Below the pieces are notes generated by a model that worked only from the letters and a program-made list of their open reading frames with translations, did not search any database and had not been told where the DNA came from. From IMG/VR virus record IMGVR_UViG_3300039203_000129, positions 1 to 34,328 of that record: 34,328 bases of DNA. One strand, 5' to 3'. Shown here one piece after another: positions 22,143-30,674 of the stretch (the stretch's first letter is position 1; each line of letters begins with the position of its first letter). The stretch comes from a virus. The translations under genes were made by a program, and so were the position numbers.

Positions 22143-22428
22143 GCTTGTATGCCTCGTAGGCGAGGGTAGCGGCTTGCTGGCGCAGGCGTTCGCGGACCTG
22201 CTCGGTTACACGCTCGCCGGCCAGGGTGGCGGCGCGGTCAATGAAGGCAGCCAGGGCGGCGCTGCCGAGGGCGCCGGACACGGTAACGGGGCTGAGCGGG
22301 GGCAGGTCGCCCGTCTCCAAATGGAGGCTCACCCGGGCCGCGCCGGTGCTCTGGCGGTAGGAGTCCAGCGTGGGCTGGGCTTGCATGCCGAAGCGCAGGA
22401 TGTTGGAGGGAGTGATGCTAGGAGCCAT
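22135..22428 (-). CDS. Hypothetical protein overlapping the portal gene
   Basis: 97 residues. N-terminal beta-like part (RVSLHLETGDLPPLSPVTVSGALG) and C-terminal helix (AATLAGERVTEQVRERLRQQAATLAYEAYKRG). Starts at ATG 22428 inside the last codons of the portal gene, with AAAGG 11 bases upstream. Probably a small accessory head protein; no family recognised. Confidence 0.62.
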   Translation of the reverse strand: MAPSITPSNILRFGMQAQPTLDSYRQSTGAARVSLHLETGDLPPLSPVTVSGALGSAALAAFIDRAATLAGERVTEQVRERLRQQAATLAYEAYKRG

Positions 22429-24010
22429 TGTCTGCCGTGCCTTTCTGCATTGCCTGGGCGAATTGGCCGTCTTGCTGGCCGTACCAGTCCGTTAGCTTGC
22501 TGGCGGCTGCATGCACTTCGTCACGCAGCCACTTGGGCGCATGGGGTTCGAGGGCGAACGCCTTCTGGGCGCCGCCCTGTTGCGCCGGCGCAGGCGGGGT
22601 ACCGGGGGGAGCGATCTGGGGAGCCGGCTTGCCCGCCTTTTGCTTCTCCTCCGGGCCGCCGTCGGGATCGTCCCCGGCGTCGGCCGGCGCACGCTTGGAC
22701 GGCGCGCCGGCCGCGATCATGGGGTCAATGGCGGTACCCGACATAGGGGTCAAGTACTGGTCGCCGTCCTCGCGGGGTGGCAGGTTGACCACGAGCACGC
22801 GGAACTCGTTCTTGGTAATGGCGCCGAGCTTGTAGCCGTCGATCAGGGGTTGCTTGGCCCGCGCGGTTTGGTTGGTGAGGGCCTTGACCTTGGTGGTGTC
22901 GAAGCGCGTGACGATGTTGGAGTCGTACTCGCCGGCCACGCCAAGCTGGTATTGCCCCTCGTAGCGCGTCCACTTCGAGGAGCACGTCGTCTCCGTGAAG
23001 TACTCGCGCTGCTCCTCCATCGTGGCGCGGATGCCGGATTCCAGGCCGACCAGCAAGCCGACCAGGATGGCCGGCACGCCGTAGGCGGCGGCGATGCGGC
23101 TCTCCGCGATGCGCCTCAGTTGGGGGAATTCCAACTGCTGCAGCGAGAAGCCGGTCTGGGTAACGGTGGTCTCGGCGTCGATCACCATGGGCTGGCCGCG
23201 GTTCAGCCCGCCGAATTGGTCCATGAAGGCGTGCTTGATGATCGAGGCGTCCTCGGCGTTCTTGATCCTGTTCTTGGTGGTGAGGATCGTGCCGGGGATG
23301 GCGTGGTTGTGGAGCAGGGCGCCGACGAAGGTAGAGGCCTGGTTATCGGCGCTGACCTCGCGGGCGAGCACTTGGAGGGCGCCCAGCCCTTCCACGATGC
23401 CTCCGCTGTCGCCTACCGGGTCGGGGTTGACGAAGGTGAGCACGTCCTTACGGGGGATCGGTATGTAGTTGGTGGTACCGGGGATGAGGTACGTCCAGCC
23501 GGAAATGACGCGCTGGCCGGGGATGATGCTGTCACTATAGATCGGGCCAACGCGGTCTGGGCGCAGCGGCCAGAGGCTGATGATGGCGCCGGTACGGTCC
23601 CGTTCCTTCCACCAGCAAGCCCTGCCGGTGATGCCGACGTACAACTCCGTTAGCTCCCACATAGCGTGGCCGGTCATGAGTTCGTTGGGGTTTTCCATGA
23701 GCTTGACCAGCGGATGGTCCCAGGGCAGGGGGGTTTCGTTGCCGGTCGAGGGGTCGCGCATAACGGCGATCAGGGGCGGCTCGGAGACGGCGGCGCAGAG
23801 CACGCGCAGACAGGCGTAGACGGCGGCGTTCCCGGCGTAGCCCTCCCTGGCAAGCTCCCAGAACTTGGTCGAGATGAGCCACAGGAGGTTGGCGAGGTAG
23901 GACGGGATGAGGGTGATGTTGGCGCTGGAGGCGCGCTTCCAATCGACCATGCCGGAGACGCCGGCGCGCAAGGCGCTGCCGACGGTGGCGAGGATGCTAC
24001 GTTGGGCCAA
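22418..24010 (-). CDS. Portal protein, HK97 type
   Basis: 530 residues from TTG 24010 with GAGAGG eight bases upstream; no better ATG is available before the conserved region. Key features: AREGYAGNAAVYACLRVLCAAVSEPPL (typical portal N-terminal domain), PLVKLMENPNELMTGHAMWELTELYVGITGRA, and ESRIAAAYGVPAILVGLLVGLESG, the conserved HK97 portal signature near residue 310. The C-terminus after about 440 is Pro/Ala/Gly rich, then helical. The portal forms the dodecameric ring through which DNA is packaged. Lies 16 bases after the large terminase. Confidence 0.9.
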   Translation of the reverse strand: MAQRSILATVGSALRAGVSGMVDWKRASSANITLIPSYLANLLWLISTKFWELAREGYAGNAAVYACLRVLCAAVSEPPLIAVMRDPSTGNETPLPWDHPLVKLMENPNELMTGHAMWELTELYVGITGRACWWKERDRTGAIISLWPLRPDRVGPIYSDSIIPGQRVISGWTYLIPGTTNYIPIPRKDVLTFVNPDPVGDSGGIVEGLGALQVLAREVSADNQASTFVGALLHNHAIPGTILTTKNRIKNAEDASIIKHAFMDQFGGLNRGQPMVIDAETTVTQTGFSLQQLEFPQLRRIAESRIAAAYGVPAILVGLLVGLESGIRATMEEQREYFTETTCSSKWTRYEGQYQLGVAGEYDSNIVTRFDTTKVKALTNQTARAKQPLIDGYKLGAITKNEFRVLVVNLPPREDGDQYLTPMSGTAIDPMIAAGAPSKRAPADAGDDPDGGPEEKQKAGKPAPQIAPPGTPPAPAQQGGAQKAFALEPHAPKWLRDEVHAAASKLTDWYGQQDGQFAQAMQKGTADNGS

Positions 24011-24026
24011 GGGGGATGCCTCTCAT

Positions 24027-25916
24027 TTACGCGAAGCCCATGGCGTTCAAGATGGCTCGCTTCTGTGCCTCGCGACGGGTCTCCGCGGTGTCCTCCGGCG
24101 GCTTGCCGCCGCGCTCTACCTTTTCCATAAAGGCGTCGTCCTGGCGGTACCAGCCGAAGGGCAAGCCCCCCTGCTGCTGCGCCGCTACGTAGGCGTAGAC
24201 CTCGGCGTGGGCATAGTGGTCGGGTCCGTTTTGCTCGTAGTGCGGCGTCGGGTTGCCCCGGCTGTTGTCGGCGATGACCCGGATCGGGCTGCTCATGTGA
24301 CGGTAGTACTCGCCGTGGCCGGCGCGGTCGGTGTCGCCCCCGAGCGCGTAGGCGCCCTGGGGCAGGATCAGCCGCCGTTGGGCGACCATGGCTTGTACGG
24401 CATCGAGCGCCGCCGTCCGGTTGATCTTGACGACGGGTTCGTCCTTTGACCAGGTGCAGAGTTCGTTTGCCTGGTCGGCTCCCCAATTGGGGTAGTACGC
24501 GACGGTGACTCTGCCGGGCCAACGCTCGGCAAACTCGCGGGCCTTACGGGTTTCGGGGTTGGCGTCGATAACGCAGGTCGAGACGTTGAAGCGCACCATC
24601 AGGGCGTCCAACTCCTCAAACGTCCGGACGCTATCCACGAGGGCAGCGCGGGCGCGGCCGTCGCGTTCGGCGGTGTTGATGCGGATGTGTAGGCGCGCGC
24701 CGACGTCCACGCCCATGACACTGTCCTTGGCGGCGGTAGGCAGGGTGCTAAAGGTGTCATCCGACATACAGGCATCCAGCTGTGCGGCGTCCATAGCCCC
24801 CCCGGCGGGCAGCCACGGGATGCCGCAGTCGGAGTTGTAGAACTCCTGGGTCTCGCTGGCGCTGGTACGGCCGTCGAGCACGCGCCGCTGCGTAGCGGCC
24901 AGGACGGCCAGGTCGACGCGCGGCGAGAGCAGCTTATTGACGTGGTAGCCCTCCCATTGCCTGCCGGGAGAGGCGGCGATCCACTCGCCGGGGGCCAGGC
25001 GAGCGGCGGTCATGTCGGCGTTGCAGGCGGCGCAGCGCACGGTGGCCGTCGTCGGGTCAAGGTGGGTCATGACCTGGAGGCATTGCCAGGAGCCGCAGCC
25101 GGGGCAGCGGCTATGGTAGGCGCGTTGGGTGGATTGGTCCCAGAGGACACCCATCTCGTCCTTGGGGTAGCGCGGCGTGCTGCCGGCGCGTTGCCAGGCG
25201 AAGGCCGAGGAGCCGAGACGGCGCGCGGCCACGTCCAGCGTGCCGGCCGTGTACTGCGCTACCTCGTCCAGGCAGAGCAGGTCGGCGTCTACCGAGAGCA
25301 AGGAGTCGCGGTTCTGGGAGCCGCGCAGGTAGAGGAAGCCAGGGCCGATCTGGCGCAAGCCGACGTTGGCCGTCGCCTTCCCCACGCGCCGCCCCGGCGT
25401 CGCGGCCTCCCCCTCCGGGCTGCCCCTGCCGGTACGCGCGCGCAGGTAGGGCGACTCGTCTACCGGCTTCTGGACGCGGGCGCGCGAGAAGTCGCCCATC
25501 TGGGCAGCTTTCGGAAACAGGTACATGACGTTGCCGCGGCCGCCGGCGCGGCTGTCGGCAGCCCAGAAGGCCAGGTTGATGAGCCACTCGGAGATAGCGA
25601 CCTGCGCCGCCTTCATGACGACGACGTTGGGATGGGTAGAGCGGTAGAGGTCGAGCAACGGAGCCGAGACGGTGAAGGGCTGGCCGTTGATGATCCTATG
25701 CTGCGTGCTCCAGGCCAGGAGGTCGAGGCTTGGCGCGGCGTTGGCGTCCAGCGGGGGCAGGAGCTTCCGGCGCCGTAGTTCGGTCTCCAACCCCAAGCGC
25801 CGGCGTACCAGTTCCGCTTCCATCTGCTGGGAGGGAGGGGTCAAAGGCGAGCGGGGCAAGACCGAGGGCGCGGGCTTCAGCAAGGAGCTGGTCGGTGGGG
25901 AGGTCAGCGTAGTCAA
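24027..25916 (-). CDS. Terminase large subunit, GpA family
   Basis: Up to 629 residues. ATPase: an atypical Walker A MKAAQVAISEW (101-111) and Walker B LLCLDE (213-218). A zinc ribbon follows, CPGC (271-274) and CAAC (295-298), as in the lambda gpA family. Nuclease: GVDVG with Asp404 and CVIDAN with Asp451, plus a late HYAHAEVYAY. It cuts and pumps genome DNA into the prohead. The TTG at 25916 has GAGAAGG six bases upstream and gives a 221-base overlap with the small terminase; ATG 25823 is an alternative that drops a proline-rich 31-residue lead with no good ribosome site. Confidence 0.9.
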   Translation of the reverse strand: MTTLTSPPTSSLLKPAPSVLPRSPLTPPSQQMEAELVRRRLGLETELRRRKLLPPLDANAAPSLDLLAWSTQHRIINGQPFTVSAPLLDLYRSTHPNVVVMKAAQVAISEWLINLAFWAADSRAGGRGNVMYLFPKAAQMGDFSRARVQKPVDESPYLRARTGRGSPEGEAATPGRRVGKATANVGLRQIGPGFLYLRGSQNRDSLLSVDADLLCLDEVAQYTAGTLDVAARRLGSSAFAWQRAGSTPRYPKDEMGVLWDQSTQRAYHSRCPGCGSWQCLQVMTHLDPTTATVRCAACNADMTAARLAPGEWIAASPGRQWEGYHVNKLLSPRVDLAVLAATQRRVLDGRTSASETQEFYNSDCGIPWLPAGGAMDAAQLDACMSDDTFSTLPTAAKDSVMGVDVGARLHIRINTAERDGRARAALVDSVRTFEELDALMVRFNVSTCVIDANPETRKAREFAERWPGRVTVAYYPNWGADQANELCTWSKDEPVVKINRTAALDAVQAMVAQRRLILPQGAYALGGDTDRAGHGEYYRHMSSPIRVIADNSRGNPTPHYEQNGPDHYAHAEVYAYVAAQQQGGLPFGWYRQDDAFMEKVERGGKPPEDTAETRREAQKRAILNAMGFA

Positions 25917-26289
25917 TCGTGACCTTCTCTCGGTACTTACGGGGGTTCCTCGCTTTCAGGAGGAAGATGAGCAAGGTGTCGCTGTACTCGGTTTCCACGA
26001 GCGTGTCGATGAGGGCGCCCCCGGCGTAGGCTCGCTTCTCGTGCTTGACGCCGGTGACGGCCCTCTCCCAGGCGGCTTGCTCCAACACGTCCTCGGCCAT
26101 CAGTTCCGCTTCGCGGTATGCCAGGCCGAAGCCGGGATCTTGCTGGAGCCAGAAGTAGACGTTGCGCCGGGGGGTACCGGTCTGGCGGCATGCGCGGCTG
26201 ACGTTACCCGTCACGCCGAAGGCGTTGAGGAACGCTTCCTTGAGCGCGGCGGTCTGGACGTGGGTAGCCATGTCTGTTGGCTCGCTCAT
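25696..26289 (-). CDS. Terminase small subunit
   Basis: 197 residues. Helix-turn-helix near residues 27-55 (TGNVSRACRQTGTPRRNVYFWL) matches the DNA-recognition domain of small terminases. A central oligomerisation part has AELMAEDVLEQAAWERAVTG and LIFLLKARNPRKYREKV, the latter very typical of the family. The last 50 residues are Pro/Ala/Gly rich and overlap the large terminase in another frame. Start ATG overlaps the methyltransferase/PLP gene stop by four bases (ATGA). It binds the packaging site and hands DNA to the large subunit. Confidence 0.88.
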   Translation of the reverse strand: MSEPTDMATHVQTAALKEAFLNAFGVTGNVSRACRQTGTPRRNVYFWLQQDPGFGLAYREAELMAEDVLEQAAWERAVTGVKHEKRAYAGGALIDTLVETEYSDTLLIFLLKARNPRKYREKVTIDYADLPTDQLLAEARALGLAPLAFDPSLPADGSGTGTPALGVGDRTTAPEAPAPAGRQRRAKPRPPGLEHAA

Positions 26290-28649
26290 GCGGCTTCGTC
26301 AAGGGGAGCGGTGTCGTCGGCTTGCTCGGCCATGTCCGCGGCGCTGGGGTCGGGCAGGGCATACTGGCCTTCGACGGCGCCGGCCGCGGCGGTAGCGGCG
26401 CGCGCGTCCCCCTTCAGGAACACCAGGATTTGCTGGTGCGTCTTGCCGAGCTTGCGGGCGACGGTGAATTGCTTGCCCACGCGCACGGCGAGCGAGCCGA
26501 TAGCGGTCACGAGGATCGCTTCGTTGTAGAGGGCCATACCGGCGTCGGCAAAGGCGGCAATGGTGTCGGAGACGAAGTTGCGGTAGTTGCCGGTGCGCTT
26601 GCTGCGTATGTCGCCTACCACCCAGACGGCGAAGCGATCATCCTTAAGGCGCGCCGCTGCCTTGGTAATGATGTCGCGGTAGACGACGAGGAAGTCGTCG
26701 TAGGGCATCGTGGAGAGGTCGGCGGCGTCGTCGCTATACCGCTCCAGGTCGGCGTAGGGCGGGCAGGAGAACAGCAGGTCGGCGTCGAGGTCGGTGCGGA
26801 GCGGTAGCTCGCTGGCGCTGTCGCCGGCCAGCCATACCGGGTCGGGATGGCTGGCCATGCCGTCTACGGCGGTCGCCGTGGCGGTCTCGCGGATGCCGAC
26901 GCACCAGAGCACGTCGCCCGCTTGGAGGTACGGCAAGCACTTGGCCTCATAGATGGGGTCAAGGGCCACGCCGTCGAGCGTCGTTACCGGCGCATGGGCA
27001 TGGTAGTCGAGCTTGCTGGTGACGAGGGTCGCCTGCTTGGCCCAGCCGGTCGGGGCATACTTCGCCAGGCGCTTTGTCGGTGAGGCTCCGACGCAGACGC
27101 CGAGGACGGGCAGGGTGTTACCGGCGCGGCGCAAGCCGTGGAGGATACCGGCCAGGGACATGCCGAAGCCAACGGGTACGACGAGGCGGGTAGCGTTGCC
27201 GGGGAGGTTGACTATCTGGCTGCTCGTCTGCTCGACGGCGACCTCGTGCTCCATGCCGAACGGGATCTCGCGCCAGCCGCGCGCCGCGGCGTCTTCCCGC
27301 GCGCGGGCGCTGATGACGACATTATGGCCGGGGACGTGCTGGACGATCTCGGCGCCGGCTGCTTGAGCGCTCCGTAGTTCCGGCGTGAGGGTGCCGGAGG
27401 GGACATGCACCCGGCACGGGATACCGAGCTCCTTGGCGATGTGGGCGACGATGTTGACTTGCAGGGATTCCTTGCTGCCGGCGGTGGTGAGGCCGGTTGC
27501 TCCCTGAGCCAATGCCCAGCAGGAACGGACCTTACCTCCGGTCACCCCGGCGATGGTGCAGGTATCGTCGCGCTTCAGCCAGACGGCGCCGCCGTTCGGT
27601 AGGCGATGCTCCTCAACGGGGGTGAGGGCGTCGGGGGCGACGCCTACCGGGGGAGGCGCGGCCAGCGCCGGGACGGCGCTGGCCGGCGTGGCGTCCTGCG
27701 GTAGCCGGGCGAGGATAGCGTCCCATTGGTCGCGGTTCGCTTGCACCTGACGCTCGCTGAGGTCGATGCCGACGTACTGGCGGCCGAGCAAGGCGGCCAC
27801 GACGCCGCGTACCGAGCCACCGGCGAAGGGGTCAAGGACGATGGCCCCCGGCGCGGAAAACCACCGGTAGGCGAGTTCGCAGACGACGGGATCGAAGATG
27901 GAGGTACCGCTTTGCTTGGCGGCGCCGGGGTGAGCGGTCAGGAATTCCGGCCAGGAGACTTCGCGGCCGAGCTTCGCTTGGTACGCTTCCTTCTCCTTGT
28001 AGGCGCTAATGGGCTGCGAGCTAACGGAGTAGGTCAGGCCCTTGGCCGTCTTGTCGTTGTCATTGCCGCGGCCGATCTCGGAGACTAGGCCGATGCCGAG
28101 CCAGGCTCGCTTGCGCTGCAGCCATGGCCCCTGGCGGGCGTCGAGCACGGAGAAGGGCACGATGCCGAAGCGGTCGGAGAGGGAAAGGAAGGCATCGGCG
28201 GGGTCGCCGGCTGCGCCGCCCTGGCCTTCGCCGGCTACGGAAGCGAGCAAGTCAGCCACGCGCTGCTCGTCCAAACCGGTGAGCGAGAGGTCGGCGTCGG
28301 CGGCGTCGAGGGTAGCAAGCAGCGTTGCCAGCTTGTCGTCGTCGTCCTCGCCGTACTCGCGATTGTCGCGCACCATGCGCTGCATCTCCTCGATGGGGTC
28401 CAGGTCTTCGTAAACCACCGGTAGCTCGGTCCAACCGAGGGCGGCGGCTGCTTGCAGCCGCATGTTGCCCATGTAGACGGTGCCGTCGTAGCGGGCGCCG
28501 AGCGGTCGCTGCCAAAGCATGGTCGGGTCGCTTGCCAGCGCGTGTTGCAACGCTTGGAGCTTACCCTGATCGATGCGCCGGGGGTTTTCCGGGTGGGCGT
28601 GGAGCCGCTCGATGGGGACGAGGACGGCGAGGTTGGGGTCAAGAGGCAA
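26286..28649 (-). CDS. ParB-like / DNA methyltransferase with inserted PLP-dependent (fold type II) domain
   Basis: 787 residues from TTG 28649 (AAGGAG seven bases upstream). Order: ParB/Srx-like domain (about 5-135: PIERLHAHPENPRRID, GNMRLQAAAALG); a phage-methylase segment FGIVPFSVLDARQGPW (161-176); motif I DPFAGGSVRG (273-282) and GIDLSE (294-299); then about 335-590 a domain like ACC deaminase/D-cysteine desulfhydrase with LKRDD, GGKVR (Lys373 as PLP lysine), TTAGSKESLQVN and VPVGFGMSLAGI; then methyltransferase motif IV SCPPY (628-632) and GKTHQQILVFLKG. The PLP domain thus splits the methyltransferase between motifs II and III/IV. Likely acts on phage DNA; a modification beyond methyl transfer is inference. 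Eleven bases overlap the upstream methyltransferase. Confidence 0.85.
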   Translation of the reverse strand: MPLDPNLAVLVPIERLHAHPENPRRIDQGKLQALQHALASDPTMLWQRPLGARYDGTVYMGNMRLQAAAALGWTELPVVYEDLDPIEEMQRMVRDNREYGEDDDDKLATLLATLDAADADLSLTGLDEQRVADLLASVAGEGQGGAAGDPADAFLSLSDRFGIVPFSVLDARQGPWLQRKRAWLGIGLVSEIGRGNDNDKTAKGLTYSVSSQPISAYKEKEAYQAKLGREVSWPEFLTAHPGAAKQSGTSIFDPVVCELAYRWFSAPGAIVLDPFAGGSVRGVVAALLGRQYVGIDLSERQVQANRDQWDAILARLPQDATPASAVPALAAPPPVGVAPDALTPVEEHRLPNGGAVWLKRDDTCTIAGVTGGKVRSCWALAQGATGLTTAGSKESLQVNIVAHIAKELGIPCRVHVPSGTLTPELRSAQAAGAEIVQHVPGHNVVISARAREDAAARGWREIPFGMEHEVAVEQTSSQIVNLPGNATRLVVPVGFGMSLAGILHGLRRAGNTLPVLGVCVGASPTKRLAKYAPTGWAKQATLVTSKLDYHAHAPVTTLDGVALDPIYEAKCLPYLQAGDVLWCVGIRETATATAVDGMASHPDPVWLAGDSASELPLRTDLDADLLFSCPPYADLERYSDDAADLSTMPYDDFLVVYRDIITKAAARLKDDRFAVWVVGDIRSKRTGNYRNFVSDTIAAFADAGMALYNEAILVTAIGSLAVRVGKQFTVARKLGKTHQQILVFLKGDARAATAAAGAVEGQYALPDPSAADMAEQADDTAPLDEAA

Positions 28650-29454
28650 GAGGGGTCTCCTTGGCGACGACGTAGGCGTGCAGGCGTTCGCTCGCTTGCC
28701 AGAAGGTCGGGGCATCCAGTTCGATGCCGACGAAGGACCGTCCTTCGCCCATGGCGGCCAGGCCGGACGAGCCGGAGCCGGCGAAGGGGTCAAGGACGGT
28801 GGCGCCGGGGGGGCATGCCAGGCGTATGAGCCAGGCGGCGAGCGCCGGGGGGAAAGCGGCGGTATGGCCGGGAGAGCGCAGGCGGCTGGTGTTGCCGCCA
28901 ACGGGGATGGTGATGACGTTCGTGCAACGGGCGATGCCGTCGCGGTAGCCGTCCGAGTGACCGCCTACTCGCTCGATACCGGGGTTGGCCGGCCGCATGC
29001 CGATGAGCTTGCTCGGCGTGCCGTTGGCCTTCGGGTCGGAGTAGGGCCGGCGGCTCTGGCTGAACCAGAGCACCCGTTCCCAGGCGCGCCGGGGGAAGGC
29101 ATTAGGGCCGAGCGGGGGAGCGTCGGGCTTGCACCAGACGAGTTCCTCGTGCTCGAACCAGCCGGCTTCGCGGACGGCGAGCCGGGTACGGTGCACGTAG
29201 TCGGCCATGACGCCGTCGCGGATGTGCTCGCGGATGTTGATGAGGACGCTTGCTCCGGGAGCAAGGGCTGGGCGTAGGGCGTCCAGCCAGGCGACCGTCC
29301 ACGCCGGGTAGTCCGCTTCCTCGATGCTGGCATAGAAGTCTTTGCGTTGCATGGCATACGGGGGAGAGGTGACGACGCAGCCGATGCTGGCCGGCGCGAG
29401 GTCCGGGAGCAAGGTCAGGGCGTTACCGAGGTACATGGTCCAGGCCGAGTCCAA
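28639..29454 (-). CDS. Site-specific DNA methyltransferase, beta-class order
   Basis: 271 residues from TTG 29454, chosen because GAAGGA lies seven bases upstream and the family motif YLGNALTLLPDL begins right after. A GTG at 29652 opens the frame further but has no ribosome site and the added sequence looks non-coding. Motif IV TSPPY (29-33) precedes motif I DPFAGSGSS (222-230), the beta-class order; SPPY is most often seen in N4-cytosine enzymes though N6-adenine is possible. A GHTAAFP segment (196-202) is also conserved in the family. No restriction enzyme gene is next to it, so self-protection or modification of phage DNA is likely. Overlaps the following gene by 11 bases. Confidence 0.88.
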   Translation of the reverse strand: MDSAWTMYLGNALTLLPDLAPASIGCVVTSPPYAMQRKDFYASIEEADYPAWTVAWLDALRPALAPGASVLINIREHIRDGVMADYVHRTRLAVREAGWFEHEELVWCKPDAPPLGPNAFPRRAWERVLWFSQSRRPYSDPKANGTPSKLIGMRPANPGIERVGGHSDGYRDGIARCTNVITIPVGGNTSRLRSPGHTAAFPPALAAWLIRLACPPGATVLDPFAGSGSSGLAAMGEGRSFVGIELDAPTFWQASERLHAYVVAKETPLAS

Positions 29455-30011
29455 GCGAGCGTCCTTCGTTGCGAGAGCAAGGGGGGGGAGCGAGCGGCGA
29501 GGCACGCGAGCGCGCACCCGGCCGGCGGGTATGGCATAAGTGTCGGGCGAGGGAGCGGAGGGCGTGCTAGGAATGTCGGCCGCGCGGCCTCGCCGGGGAG
29601 CCGTTTCCGGCGCGGAAACCGGCGAAAAACGCACCCCGACGTTGCCCGACACGCCGCGTTAGATTTCGCTTTGGCCTATACTGGCAGGCTTTTGGAAGCC
29701 GCCCAGAAACGCGCCACGATGCCCCAGGCCGGTTGGGCGACATTTGGGCAGGGGCGTCAGGCCAACGATGCCTCGCGCTGCCGGCAGCGGGGGCGTGTGG
29801 GGCAACGTCGCGCGACAGCGCGCCGCCCCGGCGCGAGGTTGTAACCGGCGACGGTCGTTTTGGAACGGGCGTGTCACGCTTGCTGAGGGAGGGACCGGCG
29901 TGCTTCCGGCCGGCGCGGTAGCCGGCCAGGCGAGGGGTGAAACCGCCAATAGCCCTTGCTCCCTGACCCCACAGGGAGCAAGGGCGAGGGTAGCGAGCGG
30001 CGCTTCCTTTC
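29455..30011 (-). other. 557-base intergenic stretch without a supported gene
   Basis: It holds a strong 14-bp hairpin at 29952-29985 serving the small-gene operon to its right, and the untranslated lead of the methyltransferase operon. Short frames on either strand lack ribosome sites or convincing sequence. A TATAGG box near 29680 has no good -35, so I do not call a promoter; one for the methyltransferase/terminase operon may still lie here. Confidence 0.6.
29952..29985 (-). terminator. Hairpin terminator after the 30.0-30.8 kb small-gene operon
   Basis: A perfect 14-bp stem (left arm begins GCCCTTGCTCCCTG, six-base loop) starts 26 bases after the stop at 30012. The U tract on the minus strand is weak (GGCGGTTTC follows several bases later), so termination may be partial. 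Confidence 0.6.
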
Positions 30012-30215
30012 CTAGTCGGCGCGGTAGGCGAGGGAGTTGGCCGTAGCCACGATGGCTCCGAGCCATTCCGGGTAGATGGCGACGAGCAGGCGTGCTACCG
30101 TTGGCGCGCCGGGGAGGCTACAGAAGGGCAAGGAGAGGTCGAAGCCAAGCTCCTCGCAGAGAGCGATCAAGCGGTCTTGTTCGAGTCGGCAGCGGTCGCG
30201 GTCGGCGTCGGTCAT
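30012..30215 (-). CDS. Small hypothetical protein, third gene of operon
   Basis: 67 residues from ATG 30215, chosen over a longer frame to 30281 because AAGGGAG lies seven bases upstream and the extension overlaps the preceding gene. An acidic/basic N-terminal helix (MTDADRDRCRLEQDRLIALC) is followed by a hydrophobic central part (LPFCSLPGAPTVARLLVAIYPEWLGAIVATA). No family recognised. Lies 25 bases after the 125-residue gene and before the operon terminator. Confidence 0.65.
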   Translation of the reverse strand: MTDADRDRCRLEQDRLIALCEELGFDLSLPFCSLPGAPTVARLLVAIYPEWLGAIVATANSLAYRAD

Positions 30216-30240
30216 GGCGGTTGCTCCCTTTCCTATCCGG

Positions 30241-30618
30241 CTACCAAGGGCGCGGCGCGCTTCGCGCCTGCTCGTCGTCAATGAGCTGCTGCTCCTGCGC
30301 GTCGAGGCTGGCTTGCTCGGCGGCGGTCAGGATGTAGGGGGGTACCTCGGAGGGAGGCGTGCCGGTCATGAGCGAGACCATCTGGGCATAGCCCAGGTTG
30401 CCGTTGGGCCCGAGCGAGGGAGCGTCGCCCAGGATGATGCCGTCGCCGTTGGCGCGGATGCGGGCGTGCAGGTCGGCAACCTCACGCTCGGCGCAGGCAA
30501 GGTGGTCGGCGGCGATGCCGGTCGGCGCGCCGGGGTAGGCGTCATACCCGATGCGGTAGATGGTCGCTTCGAGGGCGGTGGCTTGCTCCAGGAGTTGGCT
30601 GGTGGTTTCGCGGGCCAT
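30241..30618 (-). CDS. Hypothetical protein, second gene of operon
   Basis: 125 residues with GAAAGGA before ATG 30618. Two helices (TTSQLLEQATALEATIYRIG and ACAEREVADLHARIRANGDG) flank a Gly/Pro-rich segment (GDAPSLGPNGNLGYAQM), and the C-terminus has AAEQASLDAQEQQLIDDEQ. Function unknown. It has no promoter of its own; a GGTAC-rich hairpin (CGCCGGTAC...GTACCGGCG around 30645) separates it from the gene above. Confidence 0.65.
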   Translation of the reverse strand: MARETTSQLLEQATALEATIYRIGYDAYPGAPTGIAADHLACAEREVADLHARIRANGDGIILGDAPSLGPNGNLGYAQMVSLMTGTPPSEVPPYILTAAEQASLDAQEQQLIDDEQARSAPRPW

Positions 30619-30674
30619 GGTGGTTGCTTCCTTTCCTCTCGCGCCGGTACGGTACCGGCGGCGTCGCTCGGTGG

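Noticed and set aside
28650-28901. N-terminal extension of the ParB-methylase-PLP protein to 28901
   Set aside because: It runs through the coding region of the upstream methyltransferase in another frame and is Pro/Ala/Ser shadow sequence; TTG 28649 has AAGGAG seven bases upstream.
29455-29652. N-terminal extension of the methyltransferase to GTG 29652
   Set aside because: No ribosome site at that GTG and the extra residues look non-coding; TTG 29454 has GAAGGA at ideal spacing and precedes the conserved motif.
29660-29700. TATAGG/TATACT box as promoter for the methyltransferase or a plus-strand gene
   Set aside because: No acceptable -35 at 16-18 bases on either strand.
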